A stretch of DNA of 64,000 nucleotides from contig NZ_PYHR01000002.1 of NCBI RefSeq assembly GCF_003121705.1, forward strand, positions 1,178,001-1,242,000, written 5' to 3'. Position 1 is the first letter of the stretch; each line of letters opens with the position of its first letter. The translations under genes were made by a program, and so were the position numbers. Shown in pieces: positions 16,397-27,584 of this stretch. Source of the DNA: Serinibacter arcticus. GTDB taxonomy: Bacteria > Actinomycetota > Actinomycetes > Actinomycetales > Beutenbergiaceae. The notes beneath the pieces are model-generated. The model was not told where the DNA came from and searched no databases. It worked only from the letters and a program-made list of their open reading frames with translations.

Positions 16397-17406
16397 GCGG
16401 CCTCCGTCAGTCGGGTCAGGTCGTGGTCGGCGTCGGGCAGCCAGCGGGCCGTCTCGGCCGGGGTGGCCTCCGCGAGGGCTCGACGCCAGGCGTGGGTGCG
16501 GTTGACGGCGTGCAGGCGCTCCACGTGGGGCCACAGCGCGGCACCGACCGCCGGGTCGACGTCCCACGCGTCGCAGTAGGCGCCGAGCACGGCGTCCCAG
16601 CCGGCGCCGTCGCCGAGGAGTCCGTGCGGCACGGCGAGGAGCTCGAGCGCGCAGCTCAGGTCGGAGTCGCCGAGATCGAACAGGCGGAGACCGTCGACGC
16701 CGTCGCGACCGCCTGCTGTCACGTTGCCCGGGTGCAGGTCGCCGTGGTTCCAGGTCACCGGGAACGGGGACGCGAGCAGCGCCTCGCCCGAGGCGAGCAC
16801 CGCGGGCCGGAGCCGTCCCAGGCGGGCGGTGCGCTCGCCGTCGTCCTGCCCGTCGCGGGCCCCCGACGCCACGAGGGCGTCGAAGCGCTCGGCGACCGTC
16901 GCGGCTGAACCGTCGGGCAGGCCCGCCGCGGTCAGCGCATCGACGTGGGGCAGCACCTGCTGCTGGGCTCGCGCGGCGAGCGCGACGACGGCGCACCAGT
17001 CCGCCAGGCCGTCCCGCCCCTGCTCGCGCAGCGTCGCCCCGTGGTCCACGGCGAGGAACCGGCCCGTGGCGGGGTCGACGGCGAGCGGTGCGGTGACGGC
17101 CTCCGGCACGGCCCGGGCGATGATCGCCAGGACCTCACCCTCGTAGGAGGTCGCCGCGCATCCCTGCTTGAGCCAGACGTGGTGATCGATCGGCGGGGCG
17201 GTCGGGTGGGGCGGCGCCGTCAGGACGAGCTGGGTCGACCAGGGCCGCACCCGCACCTGCCGGGGCGGACCGACCACCTCGCGACCGAGGTCGCGCAGCA
17301 CGGCGCTCGCCCACGCCGTCGCCGCGGCGAGCCACGGCTCGCCGCTGACGACCTCGCTGAAGCTGCCCGCCGCCGTCGCCGACCCGGCCCCCGCTGCCAC
17401 GGTCAC
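16393..17406 (-). CDS. Aminoglycoside phosphotransferase-like kinase (APH fold)
   Basis: 337 aa protein kinase-like fold. The catalytic loop is NHGDLHPGNV (HxDxxxxN) and the metal site LFDLGDSD stands in the DFG position. The N-lobe has the sequence HHVWLKQGCAATSYEGEV, with a probable ATP-positioning Lys. Four-base overlaps join it to rdgB (GTGA at 17403-17406) and to the ABC-F gene (ATGA), so the operon is tightly coupled. Substrate unknown: the family includes antibiotic, sugar, choline and homoserine kinases. Confidence 0.82.
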   Translation of the reverse strand: MTVAAGAGSATAAGSFSEVVSGEPWLAAATAWASAVLRDLGREVVGPPRQVRVRPWSTQLVLTAPPHPTAPPIDHHVWLKQGCAATSYEGEVLAIIARAVPEAVTAPLAVDPATGRFLAVDHGATLREQGRDGLADWCAVVALAARAQQQVLPHVDALTAAGLPDGSAATVAERFDALVASGARDGQDDGERTARLGRLRPAVLASGEALLASPFPVTWNHGDLHPGNVTAGGRDGVDGLRLFDLGDSDLSCALELLAVPHGLLGDGAGWDAVLGAYCDAWDVDPAVGAALWPHVERLHAVNRTHAWRRALAEATPAETARWLPDADHDLTRLTEAA

Positions 17407-18035
17407 CGACCCGACAGCGCGGCCACGACGTCGGGCGCGAGGGCGCGGAACGCCTGCCCGCGGTGGCTGATCGCGTTCTTCTCCGCCGGGGTGAGCTCGG
17501 CGCACGAGCGCGTCTCGCCGTCGGGGACCAGGATCGGGTCGTAGCCGAAACCACCCTCGCCGGCGCGCTCGCGCAGCAGTGTGCCGGGCAGCCGGCCCTC
17601 GCGGGTCAGCTCCTGCCCCTCGGGCGTCACGAGCGCGGCGGCGCACACGAAGGCCGCGCGGCGGTGGGAGTCCGGCACGTCGCCCAGCTGGGCCAGCAGC
17701 AGGTCGAGGTTGGCGGCGTCGTCGCCGTGTCGGCCGGCCCAGCGGGCGGAGAAGATGCCGGGAGCGCCGCCGAGCACCTCGACGGCGAGGCCCGAGTCGT
17801 CCGCGATCGCGACGAGCCCGGTGGCGCGCGCCAGCGCACGGGCCTTGAGCAGCGCGTTCTCGGCGAAGGTCACGCCGTCCTCGACGACGTCGGGCACCTG
17901 GGGGTACGCGTCCGCGCCGACGACGGCGGCCGGGTCGAGACCCGGCAGCGCACCGTCGGGACCGGTGAGGATCGCCCGCAGCTCGCCCACCTTGTGGGCG
18001 TTGCGGGTGGCGAGCACCAGGAGGGGCGCCGTCAC
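17403..18035 (-). CDS. rdgB: XTP/dITP diphosphohydrolase (RdgB/HAM1)
   Basis: 210 aa non-canonical purine NTP pyrophosphatase that removes dITP and XTP from the nucleotide pool. Seen: the N-terminal [14 protein letters not shown] (SxNxxK motif variant), [41 protein letters not shown], and [15 protein letters not shown]. The GTG start at 18035 overlaps the rph stop by four bases. The rph-rdgB pair is widely conserved in bacteria, and its position here is classical. Confidence 0.96.
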   Translation of the reverse strand: MTAPLLVLATRNAHKVGELRAILTGPDGALPGLDPAAVVGADAYPQVPDVVEDGVTFAENALLKARALARATGLVAIADDSGLAVEVLGGAPGIFSARWAGRHGDDAANLDLLLAQLGDVPDSHRRAAFVCAAALVTPEGQELTREGRLPGTLLRERAGEGGFGYDPILVPDGETRSCAELTPAEKNAISHRGQAFRALAPDVVAALSGR

Positions 18036-18796
18036 GCGCGGAACCCCGCGACGGGCGCCGCGAGCGCGGCGGCCTGGAGGCGCGTCAGCTCGGCGGTGCC
18101 GGCGAGGGCGAGGTCGAGCAGCGCGTTGAGCTCCTCGCGGTGGAACGGGGCGCCCTCGGCGGTGCCCTGGACCTCGACGAACGAGCCGGACCCGGTGACG
18201 ACGACGTTCATGTCCGTCTCGGCCCGCACGTCCTCGACGTAGGGCAGGTCGAGCATCGGGACCCCGTCGATGATGCCGACGCTGACGGCGGCGACCGAGT
18301 CGCGCAGCACCGTGCCGGGCTTCACGTGCCCCTGCTTCTGACCCCACGCGACGGCGTCGGCCAGCGCGACGTAGGCGCCCGTGATCGCGGCGGTGCGGGT
18401 GCCGCCGTCGGCCTGGAGGACGTCGCAGTCGAGCACGATCGTGTTCTCACCGAGGGCGGAGTGGTCGATCACGGCGCGCAGGCTGCGGCCGATGAGGCGG
18501 GAGATCTCGTGGGTGCGGCCGCCGATCTTGCCGCGCACGGACTCGCGGTCGTTGCGGCTGTTGGTGGCGCGCGGGAGCATCGCGTACTCGGCCGTCACCC
18601 AGCCCTCACCGCTGCCCTTGCGCCAGCGCGGGACACCCGCGGTGAACGAGGCGGCGCACAGCACGCGGGTGCCGCCGAACTCCACCAGCACGCTCCCCTC
18701 GGCCTGGTCGAGCCAGCCGCGGGTGATGCGGACGTCGCGGAGCTGGTCGGGGGTGCGGCCGTCGGCGCGCACGCCGCTGGAGGAGAGGGAGGTCAT
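18032..18796 (-). CDS. rph: Ribonuclease PH
   Basis: 254 aa phosphorolytic 3'-5' exoribonuclease that trims tRNA 3' ends. Seen: [98 protein letters not shown] and [17 protein letters not shown]. Length and motifs are complete. The start is leaderless: TAACCT lies seven bases before the ATG. First gene of the rph-rdgB-APH-ABC-F operon. Confidence 0.97.
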   Translation of the reverse strand: MTSLSSSGVRADGRTPDQLRDVRITRGWLDQAEGSVLVEFGGTRVLCAASFTAGVPRWRKGSGEGWVTAEYAMLPRATNSRNDRESVRGKIGGRTHEISRLIGRSLRAVIDHSALGENTIVLDCDVLQADGGTRTAAITGAYVALADAVAWGQKQGHVKPGTVLRDSVAAVSVGIIDGVPMLDLPYVEDVRAETDMNVVVTGSGSFVEVQGTAEGAPFHREELNALLDLALAGTAELTRLQAAALAAPVAGFRA

Positions 18797-18803
18797 GCCC
18801 TCC

Positions 18804-18809
18804 AGGTTA
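18804..18809 (-). promoter_or_regulatory. -10 element (TAACCT), leaderless start of rph
   Basis: TAACCT on the minus strand, seven bases before the ATG at 18796, just after the ppc terminator hairpin. Confidence 0.5.
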
Positions 18810-18813
18810 CGCG

Positions 18814-18852
18814 GGAGCGGGGGCGGACCTCGTGACGGTCCACCCCCGCTCC
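18814..18852 (-). terminator. Hairpin terminator of ppc
   Basis: 16-bp stem GGAGCGGGGGCGGACC against GGTCCACCCCCGCTCC (one mismatch) with a 7-base loop, 18 bases beyond the ppc stop codon and before the rph promoter. Confidence 0.8.
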
Positions 18853-18870
18853 TGCGTCACCGCGGACGGA

Positions 18871-21522
<2,652 letters not shown>

Positions 21523-21641
21523 CGGGGCTACCTCTCGTTGACGAACGCCTCGCAGATTAACGCCCCTGCGTGACGAGTGCGTTGCGCGTTCATGGCACGG
21601 ACAAGACGAACCGGGGATCGACCCTCGCGTCGGGGCCGTGC

Positions 21642-22418
21642 TCAGACCTCGAACGTCGCGCCCGGCGTGGCGACGGCGAGCTCGCCGTCGAACCGCGCGG
21701 CCGCGGCCGCGGTGATCGCGTCGGCGTCCGCCCACGGCTGCAGGTGCGTCAGCACGAGGCGGCGAGCACCGCCGTCGGACGCCACGGCGCCGGCGCGCGA
21801 GCCGGTGAGGTGGATGCCGCGCACGGTCTCGTGCTCGCCGAACGCGGCCTCGGCCAGCAGGAGGTCGACGTCGGCGGCCACGCGCAGCGCGCCGTCGCAG
21901 TGGTCGGTGTCGCCCGTGTAGCCGAGCGACGCCGGAGCGGTCCGGTCCTCGCGCGGGCCCACGATCCGCACGCCGAAGGCCGGCACCGGGTGGAGCACCG
22001 CGTGCGGCGTCACCTGCAGCCCGGCGATCTCGACGGCGACGCCGTCGGCAAAGGTCCGGACGTCGAAGATCGCGGCGACCTCCGCCGTCGTCGTCATCGA
22101 CAGCTCGGCCAGCCGCTCCGCCGTCCCCTCCGGCCCGTAGACGAGCACCCGCGGGCCGGGCGACCCGGGACCGTACTGCAGCCAGACGGCGAGCGCCGTG
22201 ACGTCGGCGCAGTGGTCGGGATGGAGGTGGCTGAGCAGGACGGCGTCGATCTCGTGCGGGTCGAGGTGGCGCTGCAGCGGACCGAACGCGCCCGACCCGA
22301 GGTCGAGGAGCACGCTGCGGGTGCGGCCGTCGGCGTCGTCGGCCTGCAGCAGGTAGCTGGACGCGGCGGACGTGGGCGAGGGCATCGAGCCCGAGCAGCC
22401 CAGCACGGTGAGCCTCAT
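21642..22418 (-). CDS. MBL-fold metallohydrolase (RNase Z-like/ cAMP phosphodiesterase-like)
   Basis: 258 aa single-domain metallo-beta-lactamase fold enzyme. The metal motif is [10 protein letters not shown] (HxHxDH). Further metal residues are H in [13 protein letters not shown], Asp in [11 protein letters not shown], and His in VLTHLQPW. The opening [24 protein letters not shown] resembles the actinobacterial group beside murI, annotated as RNase Z-like or cyclic-nucleotide phosphodiesterase. ATG overlaps the murI stop (ATGA). The murI-MBL order, with rph and rdgB some 3 kb further on, is a familiar actinobacterial neighbourhood. Confidence 0.88.
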   Translation of the reverse strand: MRLTVLGCSGSMPSPTSAASSYLLQADDADGRTRSVLLDLGSGAFGPLQRHLDPHEIDAVLLSHLHPDHCADVTALAVWLQYGPGSPGPRVLVYGPEGTAERLAELSMTTTAEVAAIFDVRTFADGVAVEIAGLQVTPHAVLHPVPAFGVRIVGPREDRTAPASLGYTGDTDHCDGALRVAADVDLLLAEAAFGEHETVRGIHLTGSRAGAVASDGGARRLVLTHLQPWADADAITAAAAARFDGELAVATPGATFEV

Positions 22419-23257
22419 CGCAGGACCACCCGCGGCAGCTCGCCGGTGACCTCGACGGCGTCGTGGACGTCGGGCACCTCGGGCCCGAGGAAGCGGCGCG
22501 CGAGAGTCCGGAACGCGCGGGTGTCCCCCGTCGCGAGGAACTCGTGCCGCGGGGCGGGAGCGGCGTCCTGGCGCAGCAGGTCGGCCGAGACGAGCGTGCG
22601 GTAGAGGTCCTTGGCGGTCTCCTCCGCGGAGGAGACGAGCGTGACGCCGTCGCCCATCACGTAGCTGATGACGCCGGTGAGCAGCGGGTAGTGCGTGCAG
22701 CCCAGCACGAGCGCGTCGACCTGCGCCTCGCGCAGCGGCTCGAGGTAGGTGCGAGCGGCGTCGAGCACCGAGGTGCCCGACGTGATGCCCTGCTCGACGT
22801 ACTCCACGAACGCGGGGCAGGCCTGCGTGAACAGCTCCAGGTGCGGGGCGGCGGCGAAGGCGTCCTCGTAGGAGCGCGAGGAGATCGTGGCGTTGGTCCC
22901 GATGACGCCGACCCGACCGGTGCGGGTGGCCGCGACGGCGCGGCGGACGGCGGGGTGGATCACCTCCAGCACGGGGATGCCGGCCGGCTCGTAGCGCTCG
23001 CGCGCGTCGCGCAGCACGGCGGAGGAGGCGGAGTTGCAGGCGATGACGAGCGCCTTCACCCCGGAGTGGACGAGCGTGTCGAGCATCTCCAGGGAGTAGG
23101 AGCGCACCTGGGCGATCGGGCGGGGGCCGTAGGGCGTGCGCGCGGTGTCGCCGAGGTAGCGCACGGCCTCGTGCGGCAGCTGGTCGAGCACGGCGCGCGC
23201 CACCGTCAGCCCCCCGACGCCGGAGTCGAAGATGCCGATGGGGAGGTCGCGCTGCAT
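22415..23257 (-). CDS. murI: Glutamate racemase
   Basis: 280 aa enzyme that makes D-glutamate for peptidoglycan. Both catalytic cysteines are present: [13 protein letters not shown] and [11 protein letters not shown]. The N-terminal [17 protein letters not shown] and [13 protein letters not shown] are diagnostic. The ATG at 23257 has TACCCT seven bases upstream (leaderless). It heads a two-gene operon with the MBL gene. Confidence 0.97.
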   Translation of the reverse strand: MQRDLPIGIFDSGVGGLTVARAVLDQLPHEAVRYLGDTARTPYGPRPIAQVRSYSLEMLDTLVHSGVKALVIACNSASSAVLRDARERYEPAGIPVLEVIHPAVRRAVAATRTGRVGVIGTNATISSRSYEDAFAAAPHLELFTQACPAFVEYVEQGITSGTSVLDAARTYLEPLREAQVDALVLGCTHYPLLTGVISYVMGDGVTLVSSAEETAKDLYRTLVSADLLRQDAAPAPRHEFLATGDTRAFRTLARRFLGPEVPDVHDAVEVTGELPRVVLR

Positions 23258-23264
23258 GGCTCCC

Positions 23265-23270
23265 AGGGTA
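23265..23270 (-). promoter_or_regulatory. -10 element (TACCCT), leaderless start of murI
   Basis: TACCCT on the minus strand seven bases before the murI ATG. Confidence 0.5.
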
Positions 23271-23358
23271 GATCGCCGATCCGCGCGATCCGGCCCTGCG
23301 TGAGGGAGGTCACGCCGGTGGCCGCGCTGGTGCGGCGGTCGTCCGGGCGGCGCCGGGT

Positions 23359-23997
23359 TCAGGCGGTGTCGGGCAGCTCGGAGAGCATCGCCTCGAGGAG
23401 CGACTCCTGCAGCCAGGACAGCGCCAGGTAGAGGGAGGCGAGCGCGCGCGAGACCTCGTCGTCCCCCGACGCCGCGACCTCCTGCAGGCGCTCCGCGGCC
23501 TCCGCGTCCTCGACGCCGAGCCGCTGGGCGAGCACGAGGCGGACGTCGGTGAGGGCGCCGGCCCAGACCATGGCGCGGTCGTCGGGCACGCGGATCTCGT
23601 CCTCGCCGCGGCTCAGGTCCCACCAGACGCGGCGCAGGCGCTCACCCTTCGAGCGCCGCACCGAGTCCTCGGTGAGCCGACGGTGCTCGGCCGCGACGTC
23701 GTCGTCCTCGCTCCCGGGGGGCAGGAGACGGGCGAGCGCCGGGTCGTCGGGGACGAGCGCGTCGGCCTCGTCCGGCTCCGACCAGTGCAGCTGGGGGAAG
23801 CCGTCGTCGCCGGTGGCCCCGCCGGTGGCCCCGCCGTCGGGCTGGGTGGGCGCGTCGCCGTCGGTCGGAGCCTGGACGTCCGCGACGCCGTAGCCGAGCA
23901 GCTCGGCGACGTCGCCGACGACCGAGGCCACGATCGCGCGCTCGGTCGGGTCGAGCCGGGTGACGTAGCCGGAGCGGGTGCGGCGGAACGCGTGCAT
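23359..23997 (-). CDS. DUF2017 family protein
   Basis: 212 aa. Family features: N-terminal [33 protein letters not shown], and a C-terminal helical part [14 protein letters not shown] and [18 protein letters not shown]. The middle holds an acidic, low-complexity insert with a GGATGGATG repeat (about residues 56-63). DUF2017 genes regularly follow clpS in actinobacteria; a role near the ClpS/ClpP proteolysis system is only an inference. ATG overlaps the clpS stop codon by one base (TGATG). Confidence 0.85.
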   Translation of the reverse strand: MHAFRRTRSGYVTRLDPTERAIVASVVGDVAELLGYGVADVQAPTDGDAPTQPDGGATGGATGDDGFPQLHWSEPDEADALVPDDPALARLLPPGSEDDDVAAEHRRLTEDSVRRSKGERLRRVWWDLSRGEDEIRVPDDRAMVWAGALTDVRLVLAQRLGVEDAEAAERLQEVAASGDDEVSRALASLYLALSWLQESLLEAMLSELPDTA

Positions 23998-24326
23998 CAG
24001 GCGGTGTCCTTCTCGAGGGTGGCCCACAGGCCGTAGGTGTGCAGGGCCTCGACGTGGGCCTCCATGCGCTCGCGCCCGCCCTCGGCGACGACGGCGCGGC
24101 CCGCGTGGTGGACCTGGAGCATCAGCTCCTCCGCCTTCTCGCGCGAGAAGCCGAAGTGGGTGCGGAACACGTAGGTCACGTAGCTCATGAGGTTGACCGG
24201 GTCGTCCCAGACGACGGTGCGCCACGCGGGCGCCGGCCGGACGTCGGCCGCCGCGACGGGCTGCTCACGCGTCTCGGGGGGCGCGACGGCGGCCCGGGCG
24301 GGCGCGATCGATCCGAGCAGCGGCAT
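23997..24326 (-). CDS. clpS: ATP-dependent Clp protease adaptor ClpS
   Basis: 109 aa adaptor that hands N-degron proteins to the ClpA/ClpC unfoldase. The core is complete: [20 protein letters not shown] (with the Asp-Asp-Pro-Val-Asn motif), [25 protein letters not shown], and a final helix [18 protein letters not shown] disordered Ala/Pro N-tail of about 30 residues precedes the core. TACCCT six bases before the ATG suggests a leaderless start. Confidence 0.95.
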   Translation of the reverse strand: MPLLGSIAPARAAVAPPETREQPVAAADVRPAPAWRTVVWDDPVNLMSYVTYVFRTHFGFSREKAEELMLQVHHAGRAVVAEGGRERMEAHVEALHTYGLWATLEKDTA

Positions 24327-24332
24327 GACTCC

Positions 24333-24338
24333 AGGGTA
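24333..24338 (-). promoter_or_regulatory. -10 element (TACCCT), leaderless start of clpS
   Basis: TACCCT on the minus strand six bases before the clpS ATG. Confidence 0.5.
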
Positions 24339-24378
24339 GGCCGACGGGCGTGGACCGCGCGGCTGCGTCCTCGTGACC

Positions 24379-24397
24379 TGAGGTTAGGCTCGCCTTG
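24379..24397. promoter_or_regulatory. IdeR/DtxR-like iron box before the HtaA-SLH gene
   Basis: TGAGGTTAGGCTCGCCTTG matches 15 of 19 positions of the DtxR/IdeR consensus (TWAGGTTAGSCTAACCTWA), with the conserved core AGGTTAGGCT intact. It overlaps TAGGCT, a plausible -10, and lies about 60 bp before the ATG. Iron-dependent repression is the expected effect. Confidence 0.65.
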
Positions 24398-24455
24398 CAC
24401 GCTCGCGGCTGTCGCCGTCGGGCGCTCCCCCTCCCTCCGCCCCGGAAGGCTCGCC

Positions 24456-25871
24456 ATGCCCGCCACGCCCGAGCTCCCGGCCCGCCGCCCCCGGCGCCGC
24501 CTGCTCACCAGCCTCGTCACCGCCGTCGCCCTGCTCCTTCCCGTCCTCGCGGCCCCCGCCGCGAGCGCCGCGCCGCGCACGCTGACGAACGTCCAGCTCG
24601 AGTGGACGGGATCGGCCGCGGTGCAGAAGGCGCCGCCCGTCGGCGGCTCCAACTACCTCTCCGCCGGGGTCTCCAACGGAGAGCAGGCCGACTACCGCGT
24701 CGGCAGCGGCTCGGCGCTCGTGCTCCACCGCTCGGCCGCCGGTCAGGTGAGCGTGCCGACGTGGAGCACGCGCGCGGCCACCGCCCCGGTGGCGGGCGCC
24801 AGCCAGGTCGCCCGCCTCAACGGCGGAACCGCGGTGATCGCCGACGACGGGAGCGCCGTCGTCACGTTCACCGGGTCCTTCAGCGTCAACATGTACGGCG
24901 GGATGGTCCCGTTCACGATCGTCGACCCGCAGGTGACGATCGCCGCGAACGGGACGGGCGAGCTCGTCGCCGACCTCGTGGGGTACGCCTCGACCATGGC
25001 GAACCCCGTGAAGGTTCCGCTGGCCCCGGTCGCCGACGTCACGATCGCGACGTTCTCCGGCGTCTCGCTCAACCCGGCCGGGAGGACGACGATCACGCCG
25101 CGCTACGAGGGCGAGCGCGTGACCGTCCCCGCGGGGACGACCCAGCAGAACCGGCAGGTCGCCGGCTGGGGCTCCTGGCCCCAGGAGTTCGTCGACTTCC
25201 AGGTCGCCACCGGCCTCAGCTCCTACTGGTACTCCTCCGGCGGGGCGGCCGACCCCGACAAGAAGCCGCTCCCGTTCACGCTGAACACCGCCCCGACCGA
25301 GACGACGGTCTTCCGCGACGTCCCGCAGGGCACGCAGTTCTTCACCGAGATCGGCTGGCTGGCGATGGCCCGGGTCTCCACGGGCTACGAGGTGTCCGAG
25401 GGCGCCCACGAGTACCGGCCCCTCGCCCCCGTGGCGCGCGACGCGATGGCCGCCTTCCTCTACCGCCTCCAGGGCTCACCGCCCGTGACGCTGCCCGCGA
25501 GGTCGCCGTTCCGCGACGTCCCGACCACCAACCAGTTCTACAAGGAGATCGTCTGGCTCTCCCAGCGGGGCATCTCCACCGGCTGGGACGTCGGCGGGGG
25601 CGTGAAGGAGTTCCGCCCCCTGGTGCCCGTCGCCCGCGACGCGATGGCCGCCTTCCTCTACCGGTACGCGAACCCCGGCACCACCCCGCCGCCGGCGACC
25701 TCGACCTTCCTGGACGTCCAGACCACCACGCAGTTCTCCCGCGAGATCGCCTGGCTGGCGTCGCAGGGCATCTCCACCGGCTGGGCGGTGCCCGGCGGCA
25801 CGCAGTTCCGGCCGCTCGATCCGGTCAACCGCGACGCGATGGCCGCGTTCCTCCACCGCCTCACGCACTAG
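24456..25871 (+). CDS. Secreted HtaA-like heme-binding domain protein with three SLH-like repeats
   Basis: 471 aa. A signal peptide is clear (basic RRPRRR, hydrophobic LLTSLVTAVALLLPVLA, ending ASA). Residues about 42-225 resemble an HtaA domain, known from corynebacterial heme uptake: NVQLEWTGSAAVQKAPPVGG, VVTFTGSFSVNMYGGMVPF and TIVDPQVTIAANGTGELVADL. Three repeats of about 55 residues follow, each of the form FRDVP..FF..I.WL...ISTG..V....FRPL.PV.RDAMAAFLYR, the SLH-like type that retains proteins at the cell surface. GGAAGG precedes the ATG. The iron box upstream fits a role in heme capture. The HtaA assignment rests on motif similarity. Confidence 0.75.
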   Translation: MPATPELPARRPRRRLLTSLVTAVALLLPVLAAPAASAAPRTLTNVQLEWTGSAAVQKAPPVGGSNYLSAGVSNGEQADYRVGSGSALVLHRSAAGQVSVPTWSTRAATAPVAGASQVARLNGGTAVIADDGSAVVTFTGSFSVNMYGGMVPFTIVDPQVTIAANGTGELVADLVGYASTMANPVKVPLAPVADVTIATFSGVSLNPAGRTTITPRYEGERVTVPAGTTQQNRQVAGWGSWPQEFVDFQVATGLSSYWYSSGGAADPDKKPLPFTLNTAPTETTVFRDVPQGTQFFTEIGWLAMARVSTGYEVSEGAHEYRPLAPVARDAMAAFLYRLQGSPPVTLPARSPFRDVPTTNQFYKEIVWLSQRGISTGWDVGGGVKEFRPLVPVARDAMAAFLYRYANPGTTPPPATSTFLDVQTTTQFSREIAWLASQGISTGWAVPGGTQFRPLDPVNRDAMAAFLHRLTH

Positions 25872-25899
25872 GCACGCTGCCGGTCGAACCACCGAGCCC

Positions 25900-25905
25900 T
25901 AGGGT
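25900..25905 (+). promoter_or_regulatory. -10 element (TAGGGT), leaderless start of FixC-like gene
   Basis: TAGGGT six bases before the ATG at 25912. Confidence 0.5.
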
Positions 25906-25911
25906 GGGGAC

Positions 25912-27243
25912 ATGTCCCTGGCCAGCGACGACGTCGACTTCGACGCCGTCGTCGTGGGCGCAGGTCCGGCCGGCAGCCTCGCGGCCCTGCGCCTGGCGCA
26001 GCGCGGGCTCTCCGTCGTCCTGATCGAGCGCGGCGAGGCGCCCGGCGCCAAGAACCTCTCCGGCGGCGTCCTCTACCCCTACGAGCTCGCGACGGCGATC
26101 CCCACCTTTGCCGCGCAGGCCCCCGTCGAGCGCACGGTCACCCGCCACGTGACCACGTTCCTCCAGGCCGACTCTGCCGTCAGCCTCGACTACGCGGGCG
26201 ACCACCTCGCCTCGCCCGTCGCCACCGCCGACACCGCCGCCCCCAACGCCGTCACCGTCCTGCGCGCCCGCCTCGACCCGTGGCTCGCCGCCCGCGCGGA
26301 GGAGGCCGGGGCCTTCCTCATGCCCGGCGTGAAGGTCGACGCCCTCGAGCGGGACGCGGGCGGCGCCGTCGTCGGCGTCCGGGCGGGCGAGGAGGTGCTG
26401 CGCTCCCGCGTGGTGGTCGCGGCCGACGGCGTGAACTCCTTCCTCGCGCGCGACGCCGGACTGCGCCCCAAACCGCCCGCGCACCACCTCGCCGTCGGGG
26501 TCAAGGCGGTCCTCGCGATGGAGCCGGGCCGGATCGCCGACCGGTTCGGTGTCGACGACGCGGGTGGCGCCGCGCACGCCGTGGTCGGCGACGCGACGGC
26601 GGGGGTCGCCGGCGGCGGCTTCGTCTACACCAACCGCGACTCGCTCTCGGTCGGGCTCGTGCTGCGGCTGGACGACCTCGTGAGGTCGGGCCGGACCGCC
26701 CACGAGCTCTTCGAGCGCTTCCTCGCCCACCCGGGCCTGCGCCGCTACCTGGCCGGCGCCGAGGCCGTGGAGTACGGCTCGCACCTCGTGGCCGAGGGCG
26801 GCCTGGCGATGGTCGGCGAGGTGGTCCATGACGGCCTCGTGCTCACCGGCGACGCCGCCGGCCTGACGATCAACTCCGGCCTCGTGCTGCGCGGCATGGA
26901 CCTCGCGGTGGCGTCCGGGATCGCGGCGGGCGACGCCGTCGCCGACGCGATCGAGGCCGGCGACGTCACCCGGACCGGGCTCGAGCGCTACCGCACCGCG
27001 CTGGAGGCGACGACGGCGATGGCCGACCTGCGCACGTACGAGCGCGCCCCGGCGTTCTTCTCGCGCCGCGGCCCGTACGGGCCGTGGGGCCGGACGGCGG
27101 CGGACGTGCTGCGCGCCGCCTACACGCTCGACGGCGCCCCGCGCCGCCCGGTGCGCACCCTCGTGAGGGACGCGCTGCGCCGCTCCGACGCGTCCCCGAC
27201 GACGTGGGCGCAGGACGCGTGGGCGGCGGTGAGGTCGCTGTGA
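25912..27243 (+). CDS. FixC-like FAD-dependent oxidoreductase (ETF-quinone oxidoreductase type)
   Basis: 443 aa flavoprotein of the FixC/ETF:quinone oxidoreductase family, which passes electrons between an electron-transfer flavoprotein and quinone. Seen: VVVGAGPAGSLAALRLAQRG (FAD dinucleotide motif), EAPGAKNLSGGVLYP (characteristic of FixC), VVAADGVNSFLAR, and LTGDAAGLTINSGLVLRGMDLAVASG. A ferredoxin-like FixX gene follows with a four-base overlap. FixA and FixB are not in the window. The start is a leaderless ATG. Confidence 0.9.
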   Translation: MSLASDDVDFDAVVVGAGPAGSLAALRLAQRGLSVVLIERGEAPGAKNLSGGVLYPYELATAIPTFAAQAPVERTVTRHVTTFLQADSAVSLDYAGDHLASPVATADTAAPNAVTVLRARLDPWLAARAEEAGAFLMPGVKVDALERDAGGAVVGVRAGEEVLRSRVVVAADGVNSFLARDAGLRPKPPAHHLAVGVKAVLAMEPGRIADRFGVDDAGGAAHAVVGDATAGVAGGGFVYTNRDSLSVGLVLRLDDLVRSGRTAHELFERFLAHPGLRRYLAGAEAVEYGSHLVAEGGLAMVGEVVHDGLVLTGDAAGLTINSGLVLRGMDLAVASGIAAGDAVADAIEAGDVTRTGLERYRTALEATTAMADLRTYERAPAFFSRRGPYGPWGRTAADVLRAAYTLDGAPRRPVRTLVRDALRRSDASPTTWAQDAWAAVRSL

Positions 27244-27515
27244 CCCGGCCACCGGTCTCCGCCCGCCTGGGCACCACGCGGTTCGTCACCGACACGATCC
27301 GTCACATCGACCCCTCGCAGCTGCGGGCAGGCAGCCCGGCCGCCCGCGCCGTCATCGCCGTCTGCCCGGCCGGCGTCTACCGCGAGCACGGGGAGGACGT
27401 CGTGGCCGACGACGCGGCCTGCCTCGAGTGCGGCGCGTGCCTCGCCGTCGTCGAGGAGGGCCTGCGCTGGACCTACCCCCGCGGCGGCCAGGGCGTGAGC
27501 TTCCGCCAGGGCTGA
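27240..27515 (+). CDS. FixX-like ferredoxin
   Basis: 91 aa. Holds four cysteines: one in AVCPAGVY and three in CLECGAC, enough for a single [4Fe-4S] cluster as in FixX. The N-terminal SARLGTTRFVTDTIRHIDP and C-terminal WTYPRGGQGVSFRQG match the family. The GTG start at 27240 overlaps the FixC-like stop codon (GTGA), which implies a stoichiometric complex with it. Confidence 0.9.
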   Translation: MTRPPVSARLGTTRFVTDTIRHIDPSQLRAGSPAARAVIAVCPAGVYREHGEDVVADDAACLECGACLAVVEEGLRWTYPRGGQGVSFRQG

Positions 27516-27570
27516 GTCCGCTCCCGCCCCCGGGACCGAACCCGTCCCGACACCCCCGGCGGCTGCCGGA

Positions 27571-27576
27571 TATCGT
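27571..27576 (+). promoter_or_regulatory. -10 element (TATCGT), leaderless start of pncB
   Basis: TATCGT eight bases before the ATG at 27585. No ribosome binding site is visible. Confidence 0.45.
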
Positions 27577-27584
27577 TGCCAGCC

